The notes under the pieces were generated by a model that saw only the letters and a program-made list of their open reading frames with translations, did no database searches and had not been told where the DNA came from. A stretch of DNA of 64,000 nt, from assembly GCA_963576725.1 (NCBI GenBank), contig OY755252.1, positions 24,558,655 through 24,622,654 of the forward strand, read 5' to 3'. Made by a program: the position numbers and the translations under genes. The stretch comes from Azorinus chamasolen. Lineage: Eukaryota; Mollusca; Bivalvia; Cardiida; Solecurtidae. Below are positions 11,915-22,832 of the stretch, in pieces (the stretch's first letter is position 1; every line of letters starts with the position of its first letter).

Positions 11915-14192
11915 ATTTCTAATTTTCATTCAAATTATGATCTTATTCCTGCTGACAAGGCATCAAATAATGTAATCATTATTTGAAGATTGTATTATGT
12001 TGATGTTTTAAAGAAGGAGCTTACCGATTCAAAAACTTATATAACAGTTTAATCACCTGAAAAAGATATAGCCTCGGAACATGTAAAAATGTGCAATAAT
12101 TTTAAGTGTGGTCCTAACATAAAACAACATAAACTTTCTTCTTTGTACTTGATTCCGAAACTATATAAAAATCCTTATCAGGCGCGTTTTATTGCCAACT
12201 CTAGTTGTTGTACCACTACTAAAATATCAAAACATTTGACGGCCTGTCTTACTACGATCAAAGAACATGTAAAACGTTACTGTGATAAAATATATGAAAA
12301 TTCTTGTTTTAATGTTTTTTGGTCCATACAAATTCAAATGATGTTTTAACGAAACTTGAAAATGAACAGTATAACATTTCTTCACTGAGCTCTTATGATT
12401 TCTCTACACTCTATTCTACTTTACCTCACCATCTTATTTGAAGATTGTATTATGTTGATGTTTTAAAGAATGAGCTAACCGATTCAAAAACTTATATAAC
12501 AGTTCAAACACCTGAAAAAGATATAGTCTCGGAACATGTAAAAATGTGCAATAATTTATACACTCTATACTACTCTACCTCACCATCTTATAAAGGATAA
12601 ACTGATTAAATTAATTGAAAAAAACTTTGCCAGAGGAAACAAAATGTTCATTGCTTGTAATGTTCAACGTTCACTCTTTTCGAATTCAGAAGTTGAACAT
12701 TACACAATGTGGACTTGCCTTGATGTTTGTAGATCTCTTACCTTTCTTTTAGATACTATAATTGTGCGTTATGAGGTGCCATATATCGCCAAGTTGTTGG
12801 TATACCCATGGGTACAAATTGTGTCCCTCTTGTTGCAGATTTGTTTTTGTAATGCTATGAGAGGGATTTTATGCTTAGCTTAAAACCTGATACACAGACC
12901 GATATTGTTAATGCTTTTAATAAAACTTCAAGGTATTTAGACGATAGTTTGAATTTAGATAATCCTTATTTTGAAACTATGATTTCTTCAATTTACCCAA
13001 AAGAACTGTCTTTAAACAAAGCGAATCAATCTGACATTATAGCTTCATTTTTAGATTTGAATCTTTCAATTACAAATGATAAAGTTTCGTCCAAAATATA
13101 CGATAAAAGAGAAGATTTTAATTTTAAAATTGTTAATTATCCTTTTTTAAATGGAGATGTGCCCCCGTTCTACATTTTATGGGGTTTATATTTCTCAACT
13201 TAGGCGGTTTGCCCGAGCCTTTTCTTTGCTTGAAGATTTTAACAGTCGTAATTTAGTTATAACTGATAAGCTTCTTAAGCAAGGTTACAGATATCACAAA
13301 CTTCGGAAAACGTTTTCTAAATTTTATTATCGAAATTTACCACACATTAATAAATATAATTGCAATCCACGGACGTTACTGCAACAAGGCATTTCTCAAC
13401 CAGACTTTTATGGGGATGTTATCTACAAACTTAGGAAAATTGGGGTCATATCCATTTTCATGATTTGTTTATAAAACGCATTAAAACATTTAGGAAGAAA
13501 GGTTTTAATCCTATTATATTCCAACGCACTGCATGTTTGGTTATCGACCCTTTTACGGTCGGTAGCTTCGCTTCCCTCTTTGCTTGCACGATGACAGGCC
13601 GAGGGTAGTACTCTATGATGGTATACTCTTAAACTCGGATACGGGATAAGCTTACCAGACTCATGTATTACTTTTTCCCTGTCGTGCCCTTAACGGCTTA
13701 CCTGCAGGTGCTCTGACTTCAGCAAAATCATTGAGTCATTTGACGGATTGTCAAAGTTATTATGCTATGTTTTACATGTTGTCCTGTGTTCACCGTCGTC
13801 TATGTTGTGGGTAAGTCCGGCGGGGATACCTTTATTTACACTATTTGTAAAGCTAGGGTGACTTTGAGAGAAGTGTGAGGTTAGGACGTCCGTAAACCGG
13901 TTTAAACCGCCAGTGGTTATTTTGCTACTGTCCGTGCCAAGGCGGTACTCTCTTTGTTACCCTTCCTTTTGTTTGCCTTGCGTCTTTGTGCTTGTGACTT
14001 TGTTCATGTGTGGAGTGTTTGTCTCTGGTTCTTGTGTGTCTGTTGGTGTTTTCTGTGTTCATCTCGTGTGTGAGTGTGCGTTTGGGTGTGTGGTTGTGTG
14101 TGTATATGTGTGTCATGCTGTCTATCGGTGTTTTGGTGGTGGTGGATGCGTCTTGTATGTCTTGCCTGCTTGACTTTACTACTTTTCCATTT
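11915..14192 (+). mobile_element. Naiad-type Penelope-like retroelement, copy A1 (5' truncated)
   Basis: Starts inside the RT fingers (PADKASNN) and runs to the 3' end 'ctacttttccattt'. The RT motifs survive but are frameshifted. The segment 12435-12557 repeats 11990-12113, so the copy is internally rearranged. A private TAA sits near 12050. The in-frame TGA after VII(I) at 11994-11996 is shared with the other copies. The C-terminal end 'CLVIDPF' leads to the UAG at 13606 and the SECIS hairpin. The 3' UTR is GT-rich and ends at about 14192. Confidence 0.8.
13606..13670 (+). promoter_or_regulatory. SECIS-like hairpin of Naiad A1
   Basis: Helix I pairs TAGTAC (13606-13611, including the stop codon) with GTATTA (13665-13670). 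The 5' core is ATGA (13615-13618) and the 3' core is AGAC (13657-13660), giving tandem G.A pairs. Helix II pairs TGGTA..CTC with its complement in 'gataagcttacca'. An unpaired AAA precedes a small helix III, CTCG-GATA-CGGG. This is the form-2 SECIS layout that recruits SBP2 for UGA decoding. Helix III differs from A2 (CTTG/CAGG) by a compensatory change. Confidence 0.75.
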
Positions 14193-14309
14193 ACACCGAA
14201 TATTCACCAAGTAAAGATTTTAGCATACAAATACAACCAACTATATTATTGGATATAGTTTGCAGACATGTTATTTCCGTTAGTTATTTACATCTAAAAC
14301 GCATAATGG

Positions 14310-14640
14310 TTTCTAATGAGACGTCGAGGAGGTTTGAATAAGGCTCAAGTTATCAGGGTGTTTCGAGGAGGTTTTAATGAGTTATTAGGAGTATTGTAGG
14401 GAGAGGTGAGAAGTGTTTGATGAGTTTTGAGGAGGGTTCGAGGATTTTTGAGGAGGGCATAAGGAGTATTTTGTAGGGTTTGAGGAGCGTTTGAGGAGTT
14501 TAGAGTAGGGTTCGATGAGGACTTGATGAGTGATTAGGAGTGTTGAGGAGGATTAGAGGAGTGTTGAAAAGGGCTCAAGGAGTGTTGAGGAGGGTTCAAT
14601 GAGTTTTTAGGAGGGTATAAGGAGTGTTGAGAATGCGTTG
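14310..14640. repeat. Degenerate purine-rich repeat (GAGGAGNGTTT)
   Basis: Irregular run of 'gaggagggttcgagga', 'aggagtgttgaggag' and similar 12-20 bp units, strongly G+A biased on this strand. No coding frame is retained. Confidence 0.75.
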
Positions 14641-16140
14641 TCCATGGATTCCTCTACAGTCCTCATCTGCAAAGACGTCATTTTTACTGTCTGAGATTTG
14701 TTGTAGCAACCTAAACGACTAAAGAGTTTCGACTCATTTACACAGTAACAGTACATGGAGGCGTATTACCACCATAGCATTTACAACGTATGTGCCAGAC
14801 CCCGAGAAATTGGTACACTTATCCATACATGTGGCGGGACGAAAAGCGGCACGTGGCGCAAGGGGCCAAAACATATTACTATGGAAGAGCCTAAACACAT
14901 GAAATAACTTATTCAGAATTCCGCCCGTGACTCTAGTGCAACGGACAGTAAAACAAGCAAATGTCTTGTCAAGCAATTCAACACCCCCTGGCATATCTAC
15001 AGTCGTCACCTTGTATGTATTTGGTAAATCGAGCGGTGTTCAACAAAGGTTGTAGGAATTTCGATGCATTCTGTGAAAACAATAGCGTAATGCCGCTGTG
15101 TTGTCATGTCAGATATATTGTTATGCACTGGATATATTGTAAAGTAAGTATGAAGAGTCAATTGAAAGCTGAACAAGATGAAGTACGGACCTGTATAAAG
15201 GTAGCATTACATTAATGATTTCTTACATGAGTATTCATGAGATAAAGGATCACCTATGTGTATTTATTAAGTAAACACGCGCGCGCACACCACTACTATT
15301 ACCAGCGCCATCACCATTGTTACCACTACTACCACCAAGTCCCACAGCAGCAAATAAATGTGTGTGCTCATATGCTAATATCATCATTTCTCCACCCAAC
15401 CCTATGTTGTAACGACTCTTTAGAATCGTCTCTCCGAGACTGAGAAATAATGGCCTTATTCTTGACAATGTATTAATTTACGCATAGTATCTGAACCTCT
15501 GCCCCTTCCGTCTGTGAAATCCTGGTTTGACTCCATTTTCATTGATAAATTTCGCTGATGAGACGGCGGGTTACTTTGTGTCTCATCTATGTCCACATTT
15601 TTTGTATACGTAATCATACGTTTGTGTATAGCGAACTAATATTCTGAAAATGGGTGATCCTTCGAAAGCAAAAGAAGCAATGCGAAAATAGAAACTTGCA
15701 GACTCGTTTTTTTGAGTCTGTTCATGAGTAGTGATTAAAAGTGCAACACTACGCACGCCCCTAGCACTTAAGCAGTATTCAGATATAAAAGATGATGTGT
15801 TAGGTAACATTAAACGAAATCTTAAAGGTATGAAACTGTAAATCAAGCGTAAAGTACTTAAAAAAGTAATAAATATGCGAGTATGGTCTTGTTTAAGAAT
15901 GTTTCGTTGTATGACAGGTCCCTTGATTCGAGATTGTGTAAATATTATAGATCAGGTTAATAAATACGTAAGCTTGTGTACGCGGGAAACTATAGTTTCA
16001 GATGCTCCTATAGGACCCCATTGACTCCAGCAAACTACCGTTTAATTGAATAGATTCTACTCATGTACTGGGGCTGATACTTCTTTTTTAACTTTCTCGC
16101 TGCCACATTTTGTCGTCTGCAAACGTTGTCGTCTGCTACT
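14641..16140. other. Intronic sequence without genes; one dispersed repeat
   Basis: No supported gene. A copy of the dispersed repeat with the CAGACTC/GAGTCTG hairpin lies at about 15640-15800, ending in 'gcacgcccctagcac'. A short CA/CAC-rich tract lies at 15277-15360. The small ORFs here have no recognisable motif. Confidence 0.5.
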
Positions 16141-16149
16141 AATTTAATC

Positions 16150-16545
16150 AATGTGTATGCCCCAATGGGGGCATATTGTTATTGCTCTGTCTGTTGGTTG
16201 TTTGGTTTGTTGGTTTGTCCCCAACTTTAATTTTGGCGATAACTGTGTAGCCATTGCTCATACATACTTCAAACTTGGCATGCATATGCAACTTATAGAG
16301 GCGAACATTGTTAGGGATGTTTTATTAAGGTCAATGTGATACATCAAGGTCAAATGTCAACTTACGGGTCAAATTAGATTGCCGATAATTTTGTCGTCAT
16401 TCAACATACATGTTTCAATCATGGCATGCATGTGCAACTTACGGAGGCGCACATCTTTATAGGTGAATTATTAAGGGCAAGGTCATTCATCAAGGTCAAT
16501 GTTTGAATCCTGATGAGATGCCGAGTTACTTGGACCTCATCTGGA
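16150..16545. repeat. Dispersed repeat with GGGGGCATA palindromic end
   Basis: Begins with the palindrome 'atgccccaatgggggcat', followed by a 'ctgtctgttggttgt' run. Two internal units share 'ggcatgcatatgcaactta(t/c)' and 'caaggtcaa'. The same terminal palindrome and internal motifs appear in the opposite orientation at the right end of the satellite block near 62600, so both belong to one non-autonomous family. Confidence 0.65.
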
Positions 16546-16627
16546 GCCAAACATCACAGATGCGACACTGGTTGCGAAATTGAATTATCATCTACAAGTC
16601 ATTCATGAGATAAAATTATAAATTTTG

Positions 16628-17075
16628 TGCACTTATTTGGCATTTCTGCTCTAAGGCAAACGCTGAGAAAATGGAAAAAATCCAACACAGAGCTCTCAGA
16701 ATAGTATTCAACGATTTTACATCAATTTATGAAGATCTGCTACAAAAAGCTAATATGCCAACACTGCATTTAAGCAGAATTAGATATATGGCTATCGAAA
16801 CATTCAAATGTCTCTACAAAATTTCTCCTTCCTATCTGCATGATTTAGTCAACTTCAAAACATATTCATCATCTTATTCTTTTCGGTATACTCACATGCT
16901 TAACATACCAAAGGTCAGAACAAGTGCCTATGGAAAACAGTCTTTCAGGTTCCAGGCCGCCCAAGTCTTGAACAGCCTCCCAAACCACTTGAGACCATCA
17001 GACAACTATAATGAGTTTGTTAGGTTGGTACGGACATGGTGCGGTCCAACCTGTAAATGTCCTGCATGTTCCTAA
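16628..17075 (+). pseudogene. LINE (non-LTR retrotransposon) RT C-terminal fragment
   Basis: An open frame reads HFCSKANAEKMEKIQHRALR, FTSIYEDLL, MAIETFKCLYKISP, SFRYTHMLNIPKVRTSAYGK, SFRFQAAQVLNSLPNHLR and ends in GPTCKCPACS. This is the conserved C-terminal tail of invertebrate jockey/CR1-like LINE ORF2 proteins. Polymerase and endonuclease domains are absent, so this is a typical 5'-truncated insertion. The exact clade cannot be told from the tail. Sequence up to about 17560 may be its 3' UTR. Confidence 0.75.
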
Positions 17076-17696
17076 ACAAGTTTGTCATTACTTTCTCTAC
17101 TCATTGTATATCTCAAATATGCTAGATTATTAAAAAAAAGAAAAAAGAACAGACACAGACTACAAAATAATCAGTGTCTGTGATAATGTATTATTTTTAG
17201 CCATCTACATCATTTTATATACTGCATGCTGTGAGGCCACTGTTCGTAAAGTGTTTCGCTACTGTCAATTTTTGGAAATATTTGGAAAAGATTGTGAACA
17301 CTTTTTACATAAAATGCTCTTTATCTTTTTCCCATAATACATTTTTTTTCACTGAACAAAATTAATTCAAATCTTGAGACTATACTATCAATATTCTTCA
17401 AATGTTCTGCATATGGTATATGGATTGTTCTTTTATTTACTGATTAATTGTTATCTTTACATGCTCTGTTTGTAGGAAAATAACTATAAAGCTAATTTTA
17501 TTATGTTCTACATAACCGACTCTAAATACAGCTTATTGTATCTTGTAAGAGTTAAAATGCAGGTTTCAAGGGGTAGGTTTAAGAGATAACGTATGAGTCA
17601 ATATATATCCGCCATGTAATAAAACAACCTCTGGTCAAATAAAGGGTTCTAGCTAGCGATATGCACTTACGCACGTACTTAACATCAATCTGGAAA
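17076..17696. other. AT-rich sequence downstream of the LINE fragment
   Basis: No ORF or RNA gene recognised. It may include the LINE 3' UTR; an A-rich stretch lies at 17132-17150. Confidence 0.4.
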
Positions 17697-18070
17697 GGTG
17701 ATTTACAAACTTCGTAAGATTATTGCACATACCCATTTTACCAATTTGTTCATCAAATATGTAAAAAAAATCATTAAAAGGGGATATGATCTTATGGTAC
17801 TACAACATACTGCATGTCTGATTGTCAACCATTTTAGAGTTGGCAACCACGCTGCCCTCTTTGCATGTACGCGGACAAGAAAGGTATAGTACTCTATGAA
17901 AACGACCTTTCAAATCCGGAAACAAAAGGAGGACGTCGGATATCTGTACTATTTCGTTTTTGTCGTACCTTTTATTACTTTTCTACAGTTACTCTATTTG
18001 CAGCCCAATCATTGAGTACACTAGCGATAGGGGATACAGTTTGTTTCACTTAAATGTTTTCGTATTACAT
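17697..18070 (+). mobile_element. Naiad copy B1, short 5'-truncated
   Basis: Contains only the last approximately 60 codons of the RT ORF (VIYKLRKI, then LQHTACLIVNHF and RTRKV), the UAG at 17887 and about 180 bp of 3' UTR. The rest of the tail diverges or stops at about 18070. Confidence 0.75.
17887..17951 (+). promoter_or_regulatory. SECIS-like hairpin of Naiad B1
   Basis: TAGTAC (17887-17892) pairs perfectly with GTACTA (17946-17951). The core is ATGA (17895-17898) opposite GGAT (17938-17941). Helix II pairs AACGACCTTT with its partner in AAAGGAGGACGTC. The loop-side AAA is present. An A-T pair replaces the G.U pair seen at the same position in B2, which supports real pairing. Helix III is weak in this copy. 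Confidence 0.65.
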
Positions 18071-18199
18071 CGTACATTTGGGGTTATTGCCCTTTGTTAC
18101 AATTTTTGTTCGAGCAATAACTCCTACTCTACTGATGCTATTGGAATGACATTTCATGTATGGAAAGAGCATGATGGAAAAAAGTGTTATACACAAGTA

Positions 18200-18490
18200 T
18201 CAGAACTCTGGCTTCAATAATGTTGGAGTTATTGTCTCCCATTTTCTGCAGAGTTATGGGACTTTGAAATTTATACATGGAAAATTTGTCCGCAGTGTTT
18301 CTCCAAAACTTTTAATTGGATATTCATTAAATTTCAAAGGATTGACTAGCATCATGCCTAGTTGTGCATATCGTATTCCTGTTCCGGTTTGGTGATTTTC
18401 TGCAGAGTTCAGGGACTTTGAAATTTTTACATGGAAATGTTTGTCCGCAGGGTTTCCCTAAAATTCTTTTATCGGGTTTTCATGAAATTT
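18200..18490. repeat. Dispersed repeat into which Naiad B2 inserted (left part)
   Basis: Two related units share 'gactttgaaattt(a/t)tacatgga' and 'tttgtccgcag(t/g)gtttc'. The matching continuation 'aggattgatcagcatcgtgcctagttgt' appears at 22450-22550, just beyond Naiad B2. B2 therefore interrupted one copy of this bivalve repeat. Confidence 0.7.
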
Positions 18491-19554
18491 ACTACTGTAA
18501 GCACGTAGAATTTTCTACTTTGTACACAACCCTTCCTCATATCCTCATATTTTAATTAAAGATAAACTTACTTACTTAATCCAGAAAGTATTTGCCCGGG
18601 AAAAAACATTGTTTCTGGCATGTAATGCTGAAAAAAAAACTTTCTTACTGACGAGCAAATGAAATATTACACCAATTGGACTTGCTCAGACGATTGCGAA
18701 GCACTAACCTTTCTTTTGGATAACATATTTGTACGTTATGGATATGCTATATACCGTCAGGTAATTGGTATTCCTATGGGTACGAATTGTGCACCACTTG
18801 TCGCAGATTTGTTTTGTACTGCTATGAGAGATTTCATGTTACGTTTGAATCCACAATCACAAGAATATTTTATAAAAGCCTTCAATGAAACTTCTCGATA
18901 TTTGGATGATATTTTTTAAGTTAGATAACCTTTTCGTTGATGCTCTGGTTCCTACAATTTATCCTAAAGAACTCAAATTGAATAAAGCTAACCCGTCCGA
19001 CAAGTATGCAGCTTTTCTTGATCTAGACCTTAAAATGGATAATGGAATTATTTCTTCTACAATATAAGACAAAAGAGATGATTTTGATTTTAATATTGTA
19101 AATTTCCCTCATCTTGACGGAGATGTTCCCCGCGCCCAAGCTTACGGGTTTTATATATCTCAAGTTATTCGTTTTGCTAGAGCTTGTTCATCTATTGACG
19201 ATTTTAACAGTCGAAATCTCATTTTAACTGAAAAGCTGCTTAAGCAAGGATACAGATACCATAAACTAAGAAAAACCTTCTCTAAACTTTACGATCGAAA
19301 TCTCATACTTATTGGCAAGTACCAATGTAATCTCAAAGCGCTTCTGCGACACGGTATTTCACATCCTGCATTTTATGGTGATGTTATTATTGGACGTACC
19401 CATTTTCTCACTTTGTTAATCAAATATATTAAAAAAATTCATTAAAAAGGGATAGGATCCTATAGTACTACAACATACTGCATGTTTGGTTGTCAACCCT
19501 TTTACAGTTGGCAATCACGCTGACCTCTTTGCATGTACGCCGACAAGAAAGGTT

Positions 19555-19619
19555 TAGTACTCTATGAAGGCGACCTCTTAAATCCAGAAATGGAAGGAGA
19601 ACGTCGGATATCTGTACTA
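19555..19619 (+). promoter_or_regulatory. SECIS-like hairpin of Naiad B2 (best-preserved B example)
   Basis: TAGTAC (19555-19560) pairs with GTACTA (19614-19619). The ATGA core (19564-19567) faces GGAT (19606-19609). Helix II pairs GGCG..CTCTT with AAGGAG..CGTC, leaving one 2-nt mismatch. Unpaired AAA is followed by helix III, TCCA-GAAA-TGGA, capped by a GNRA loop. The UAG stop codon is itself the first strand of helix I. Confidence 0.78.
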
Positions 19620-20542
19620 TTTCGTTTTTGTCGTACCCTTTATCACTTTTCTACAGTTACTCTGTTTGCAGCTCAATCATTGAGTACACTAGCGATAGGT
19701 GGATACAGTCAGGATCCTCCTAACTAAAGGACCTAAATATAGATTACCTTCCCTTATTGATTTTGACGCTTGTCGAACTCATATTGCGGAAGCTATTCAA
19801 GAATTCTGCATCAAATGGTGTCGACGAGAACATGCTGATGTTAATGCCCTTTCGGATTGGAAGAAATGTATTTTCGATATTATTGATACGCGAATAACTT
19901 TTTACAAATCTAATTACCATCTTTTACCACCTCGACCTAGAGTTACATTTCGCTACTTGAAGAAAAACATTCTAATTTTCATTCAGATTATGTTCTTGTT
20001 CCTGCTGACAAGGCATCAAACAATGTAATCATTATTTGAAGATTGTATTATGTTGATGTTTTAAAGAAGGAGCTAACTGATTCAAACACTTATATAACAG
20101 TTCAAACACCTGAAAAAGATATAGTCTCGGAACATGTAAAAATGTGCAATAATTTTAAGTCTGGTCCTAACATAAAACAACATAAACTTTCTACTTTGTA
20201 CTGGATTCCGAAACTACATAAAAACCCTTATAAGTCGCGTTTTATTGCCAACTCTAGCTGTTGTACCACTACTAAATTATCTATACTTTTGACGTCCTGT
20301 CTTACTACGATCAAAGAACATGTTAAACGCTACTGTGATAAAATATATGAAAATTCTGGTATTAATGTTTTTTGGTCCATAAAAAATTCAAATGATGTTT
20401 TAACAAAACTTGAAATGAACAGTATAACATTTCTTTACTGAGCTCTTATGATTTCTCTACACTCTATACTACTCTACCTCACCATCTTATAAAGGATAAA
20501 CTTATTAAATTAATAGAAAAAACCTTTGCCAGAGAAAACAAA

Positions 20543-21508
20543 ATGTTCATTGCTTGTAATGTTCAACGTTCATTCTTTTCGAATTCAGAAGTTGAACATT
20601 ACACAATGTGGACTTGCCTTGATGTTTGTAGATCTCTTACCTTTCTTTTAGATAATATATTTGTGCGTTATGGGGATACCATATATCGTCAAGTTGTTGG
20701 TATACCCATGGGTACAAATTGTGCCCCTCTTGTTGCAGATTTGTTTTTGTATTGCTACGAGAGGGATTTTATGCTTAGCTTAAAACCTGATACACAGACC
20801 GATATTGTTACTGCTTTTAATAAAACTTCAAGGTATTTAGACGATATTTTGAATTTAGATAATCCTTATTTTGATACTATGGTTTCTTCAATCTACCCAA
20901 AAGAAGTGTCTTTAAACAAAGCTAATCAATCTGACATTAATGCTTCATTTTTAGATTTGAATCTTTCAATTACAAATGATAAAGTTTCGTCCAAAGTATA
21001 CGATAAAAGAGAAGATTTTAATTTTAAAATTGTTAATGATCCTTTTCTAGATGGGGATGTGCCACGTTCTACATCTTATGGGGTTTATATTTCTCAACTT
21101 ATTAGGTTTGCCCGAGCCTGTTCTTTGCTTGAAGATTTTAACAGACGTAATTTAGTTATAACTGATAAACTTCTTAAGCAAGGTTACAGATATCACAAAC
21201 TTCGGAAAACCTTTTCTAAATTTTATTATCGAAATTTACCTCTCATTAGTAAATATAATTGCAATCTACGGACGTTACTGCGACAAGGCATTTCTCAACC
21301 AGAATTTTATGGGGATGTTATCTACAAACTTAGGAAAATTCGGGGTCATATACATTTTCATGATTTGTTTATAAAACGCATTAAAACATTTAAAAAGAAA
21401 GGTTATGATCCTATTATATTGCAACACACTGCATGTTTGGTTATCGACCCGTTTACAGTCGGTATCTACGCTTCCCTCTTTGCTTGCGCGATGACAGGCC
21501 GAGGGTAG
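20543..21508 (+). pseudogene. Naiad A2 reverse transcriptase, palm-thumb portion
   Basis: Longest open stretch of family A (about 320 codons). It shows RT motif B GIPMGTNCAPLVADLF, motif C RYLDDIL with the two catalytic Asp codons at 20840-20845, and a thumb/C-terminal region (HKLRKTFSKFYYRN, VIYKLRKI, CLVIDPF) ending TGRG-UAG. Motif A (YDFSTLY, Asp codon at 20450-20452) lies just upstream in another frame because of a 1-nt deletion. The protein would copy element RNA at a nicked target. This copy alone cannot make a full enzyme. Confidence 0.8.
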
Positions 21509-21570
21509 TACTCTATGATGGTATACTCTTAAACTTGGATACAGGAGGAGCTTACCAGACTCATGTATTA
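21506..21570 (+). promoter_or_regulatory. SECIS-like hairpin of Naiad A2
   Basis: TAGTAC (21506-21511) pairs with GTATTA (21565-21570) through one G.U pair. ATGA (21515-21518) faces AGAC (21557-21560). Helix II pairs TGGTA..CTCTT with AGGAG..TACCA. Unpaired AAA is followed by helix III, CTTG-GATA-CAGG. The helix II sequence is quite unlike family B, yet the fold is the same. Confidence 0.77.
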
Positions 21571-21966
21571 CTTTTTCCCTGTCGTGCCCTTAACGGCTTA
21601 CCTGCAGGTGCTCTGACTTCAGCAAAGACATTGAGTACATATTTGACGGTTTGTCACAGTTATTATGCTATGTTTTACATGTTGTCCTGTGTTCACCGTC
21701 GTCTATGTTGTGGGTAAGTCCAGCGGGGATACCTTTATTTACAATATATGTAAAGCTAGGGTGACTTTGAGAGAAGTGTGAGGTTAGGACGTCCGTAAAC
21801 CGGTTTAAACCCCCAGTGGTGTTTTTGCTGCTGACCGTGCCAAGGCGGTACTCTCTTTGTCACCCTTCCTTTTGTTTGCCTTGCGTCTTTGTGCTTGTGG
21901 TTTGTTCATGTTGTGGAACGTTTGCCCCTGTTTCTTGTGTGTCTTTTGGTGTTTTCTGTGTTCATT

Positions 21967-21967
<1 letters not shown>

Positions 21968-22019
<52 letters not shown>
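21968..22019. repeat. (GT)n expansion inside the Naiad A2 3' UTR
   Basis: About 24 GT units expand the GT-rich tract that is short and irregular in A1 (14060-14115) and A3 (50820-50860). Cys/Val and His/Thr reading frames over it are artefacts. Confidence 0.95.
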
Positions 22020-22022
<3 letters not shown>

Positions 22023-22449
22023 TTGGGTGTGTGGTTGTGTGTGTGTGTCATGCTGTCTATCGGTGTTTTGGTGGTGGTTGCGTCTTGCATGTGGCTTTGC
22101 CTGCTTGACTTTACTACTTCTCCATTTATTCACTTAAATGTTTTCGTTATACATGTACTTTACCACTGTATTTGCCATCGCAGTTGTTGTAGATTAGTCG
22201 GAGAGGGGATACGTTTATTTACACTGTGTGAGGTTGGGTGCCCCAAAACCGGTTTAACCCCCCAGCGACTTTTGTCACTGACCGTTCCAAGGCGGTACTT
22301 CCATCTTCCCCCTATTGTATGTTTGTTTTGTCTTTGTGCGTATCTTGATGTTTTTACAGTTATTTACATTTGCTGTTTTCTGTGTTGCTGTTCGCGCGGC
22401 TGTTTGTTCTGTATGTGATGTTTCCAGCATGACTCATTTTTGTACTTTC

Positions 22450-22560
22450 ATAGGATTGATCAGCATCGTGCCTAGTTGTACATAGTTTATTCCTTTTCAG
22501 GTTCGATGATTTTCTGCAGAATGTGGGACTTTGGAAATTTATGTCCAAGCGCTGGGGGAG
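22450..22560. repeat. Dispersed repeat, right part beyond Naiad B2
   Basis: Continuation of the repeat at 18200-18490 ('ggattgatcagcatcgtgcc', 'gattttctgcagaatgtggg'). Together with the left part it brackets Naiad B2. Confidence 0.65.
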
Positions 22561-22731
22561 ACATCACTTTTTGTATCAAAAACAATTCTAGTTTAGATAA
22601 TTTTAGGAAGGTGACTGTGTAATTTAGGGTGAATGTTTTTTATTTGCCCGGGTACTAAACTATTTGCAAATACAGTAAAACTCCTCTTAACCGGAATTCT
22701 AGTAAAGCAGAATTTAGATACTTTCAGGCAG

Positions 22732-22832
22732 GTGGTTGCTTAATGCAGGGTGAAATTCATGCAGTAAGCTCGTAGAGGAGATTTCTGCATGACTTTCACC
22801 CTGCATTAAGCTGCCACCTGTCTTCAAGACCG
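22732..22832. repeat. Hairpin MITE ('gcttaatgcagggtgaaa' family)
   Basis: Arms read 'ttgcttaatgcagggtgaa' and its complement 'ttcaccctgcattaagctgc', close to a perfect foldback about 100 bp long. Related hairpins with 'agcttaatgcagg' occur near 32815, 53905 and 55275. Confidence 0.75.

Larger units (their letters stand above)
19710..22128 (+). mobile_element. Naiad copy A2 nested in B2
   Basis: 5'-truncated: it starts in the linker at 'caggatcctcctaac' (LLTKGPKYRLPSLIDF) and ends 'cttctccattt'. Left and right flanks are the two halves of the B2 3' UTR. Frames are broken by 1-nt losses near 19970 (KNISNFHS) and 20415 (LENE). The in-frame TGA at 20037-20039, after NVIII and before RLYYVDVL, is the site conserved in all copies. 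Confidence 0.82.
18491..22449 (+). mobile_element. Naiad copy B2, interrupted by A2
   Basis: Begins at 'actactgtaagcacgtag' in RT motif A and continues through motifs B and C to the UAG at 19555 and the SECIS. The 3' UTR is split at about 19710 by family-A copy A2 and resumes at about 22129 ('cacttaaatgttttcgttatac'), ending at 'tttttgtacttt' near 22449. Coding is broken, for example by a 1-nt shift after RYLDDIF at about 18915, a stop near 19067 and a deletion before 19390. Confidence 0.8.

Noticed and set aside
21816..22418. 200-codon ORF rich in Cys and Val
   Set aside because: Lies in the Naiad 3' UTR and is driven by the (GT)n expansion; the frame is not kept in A1 or A3.
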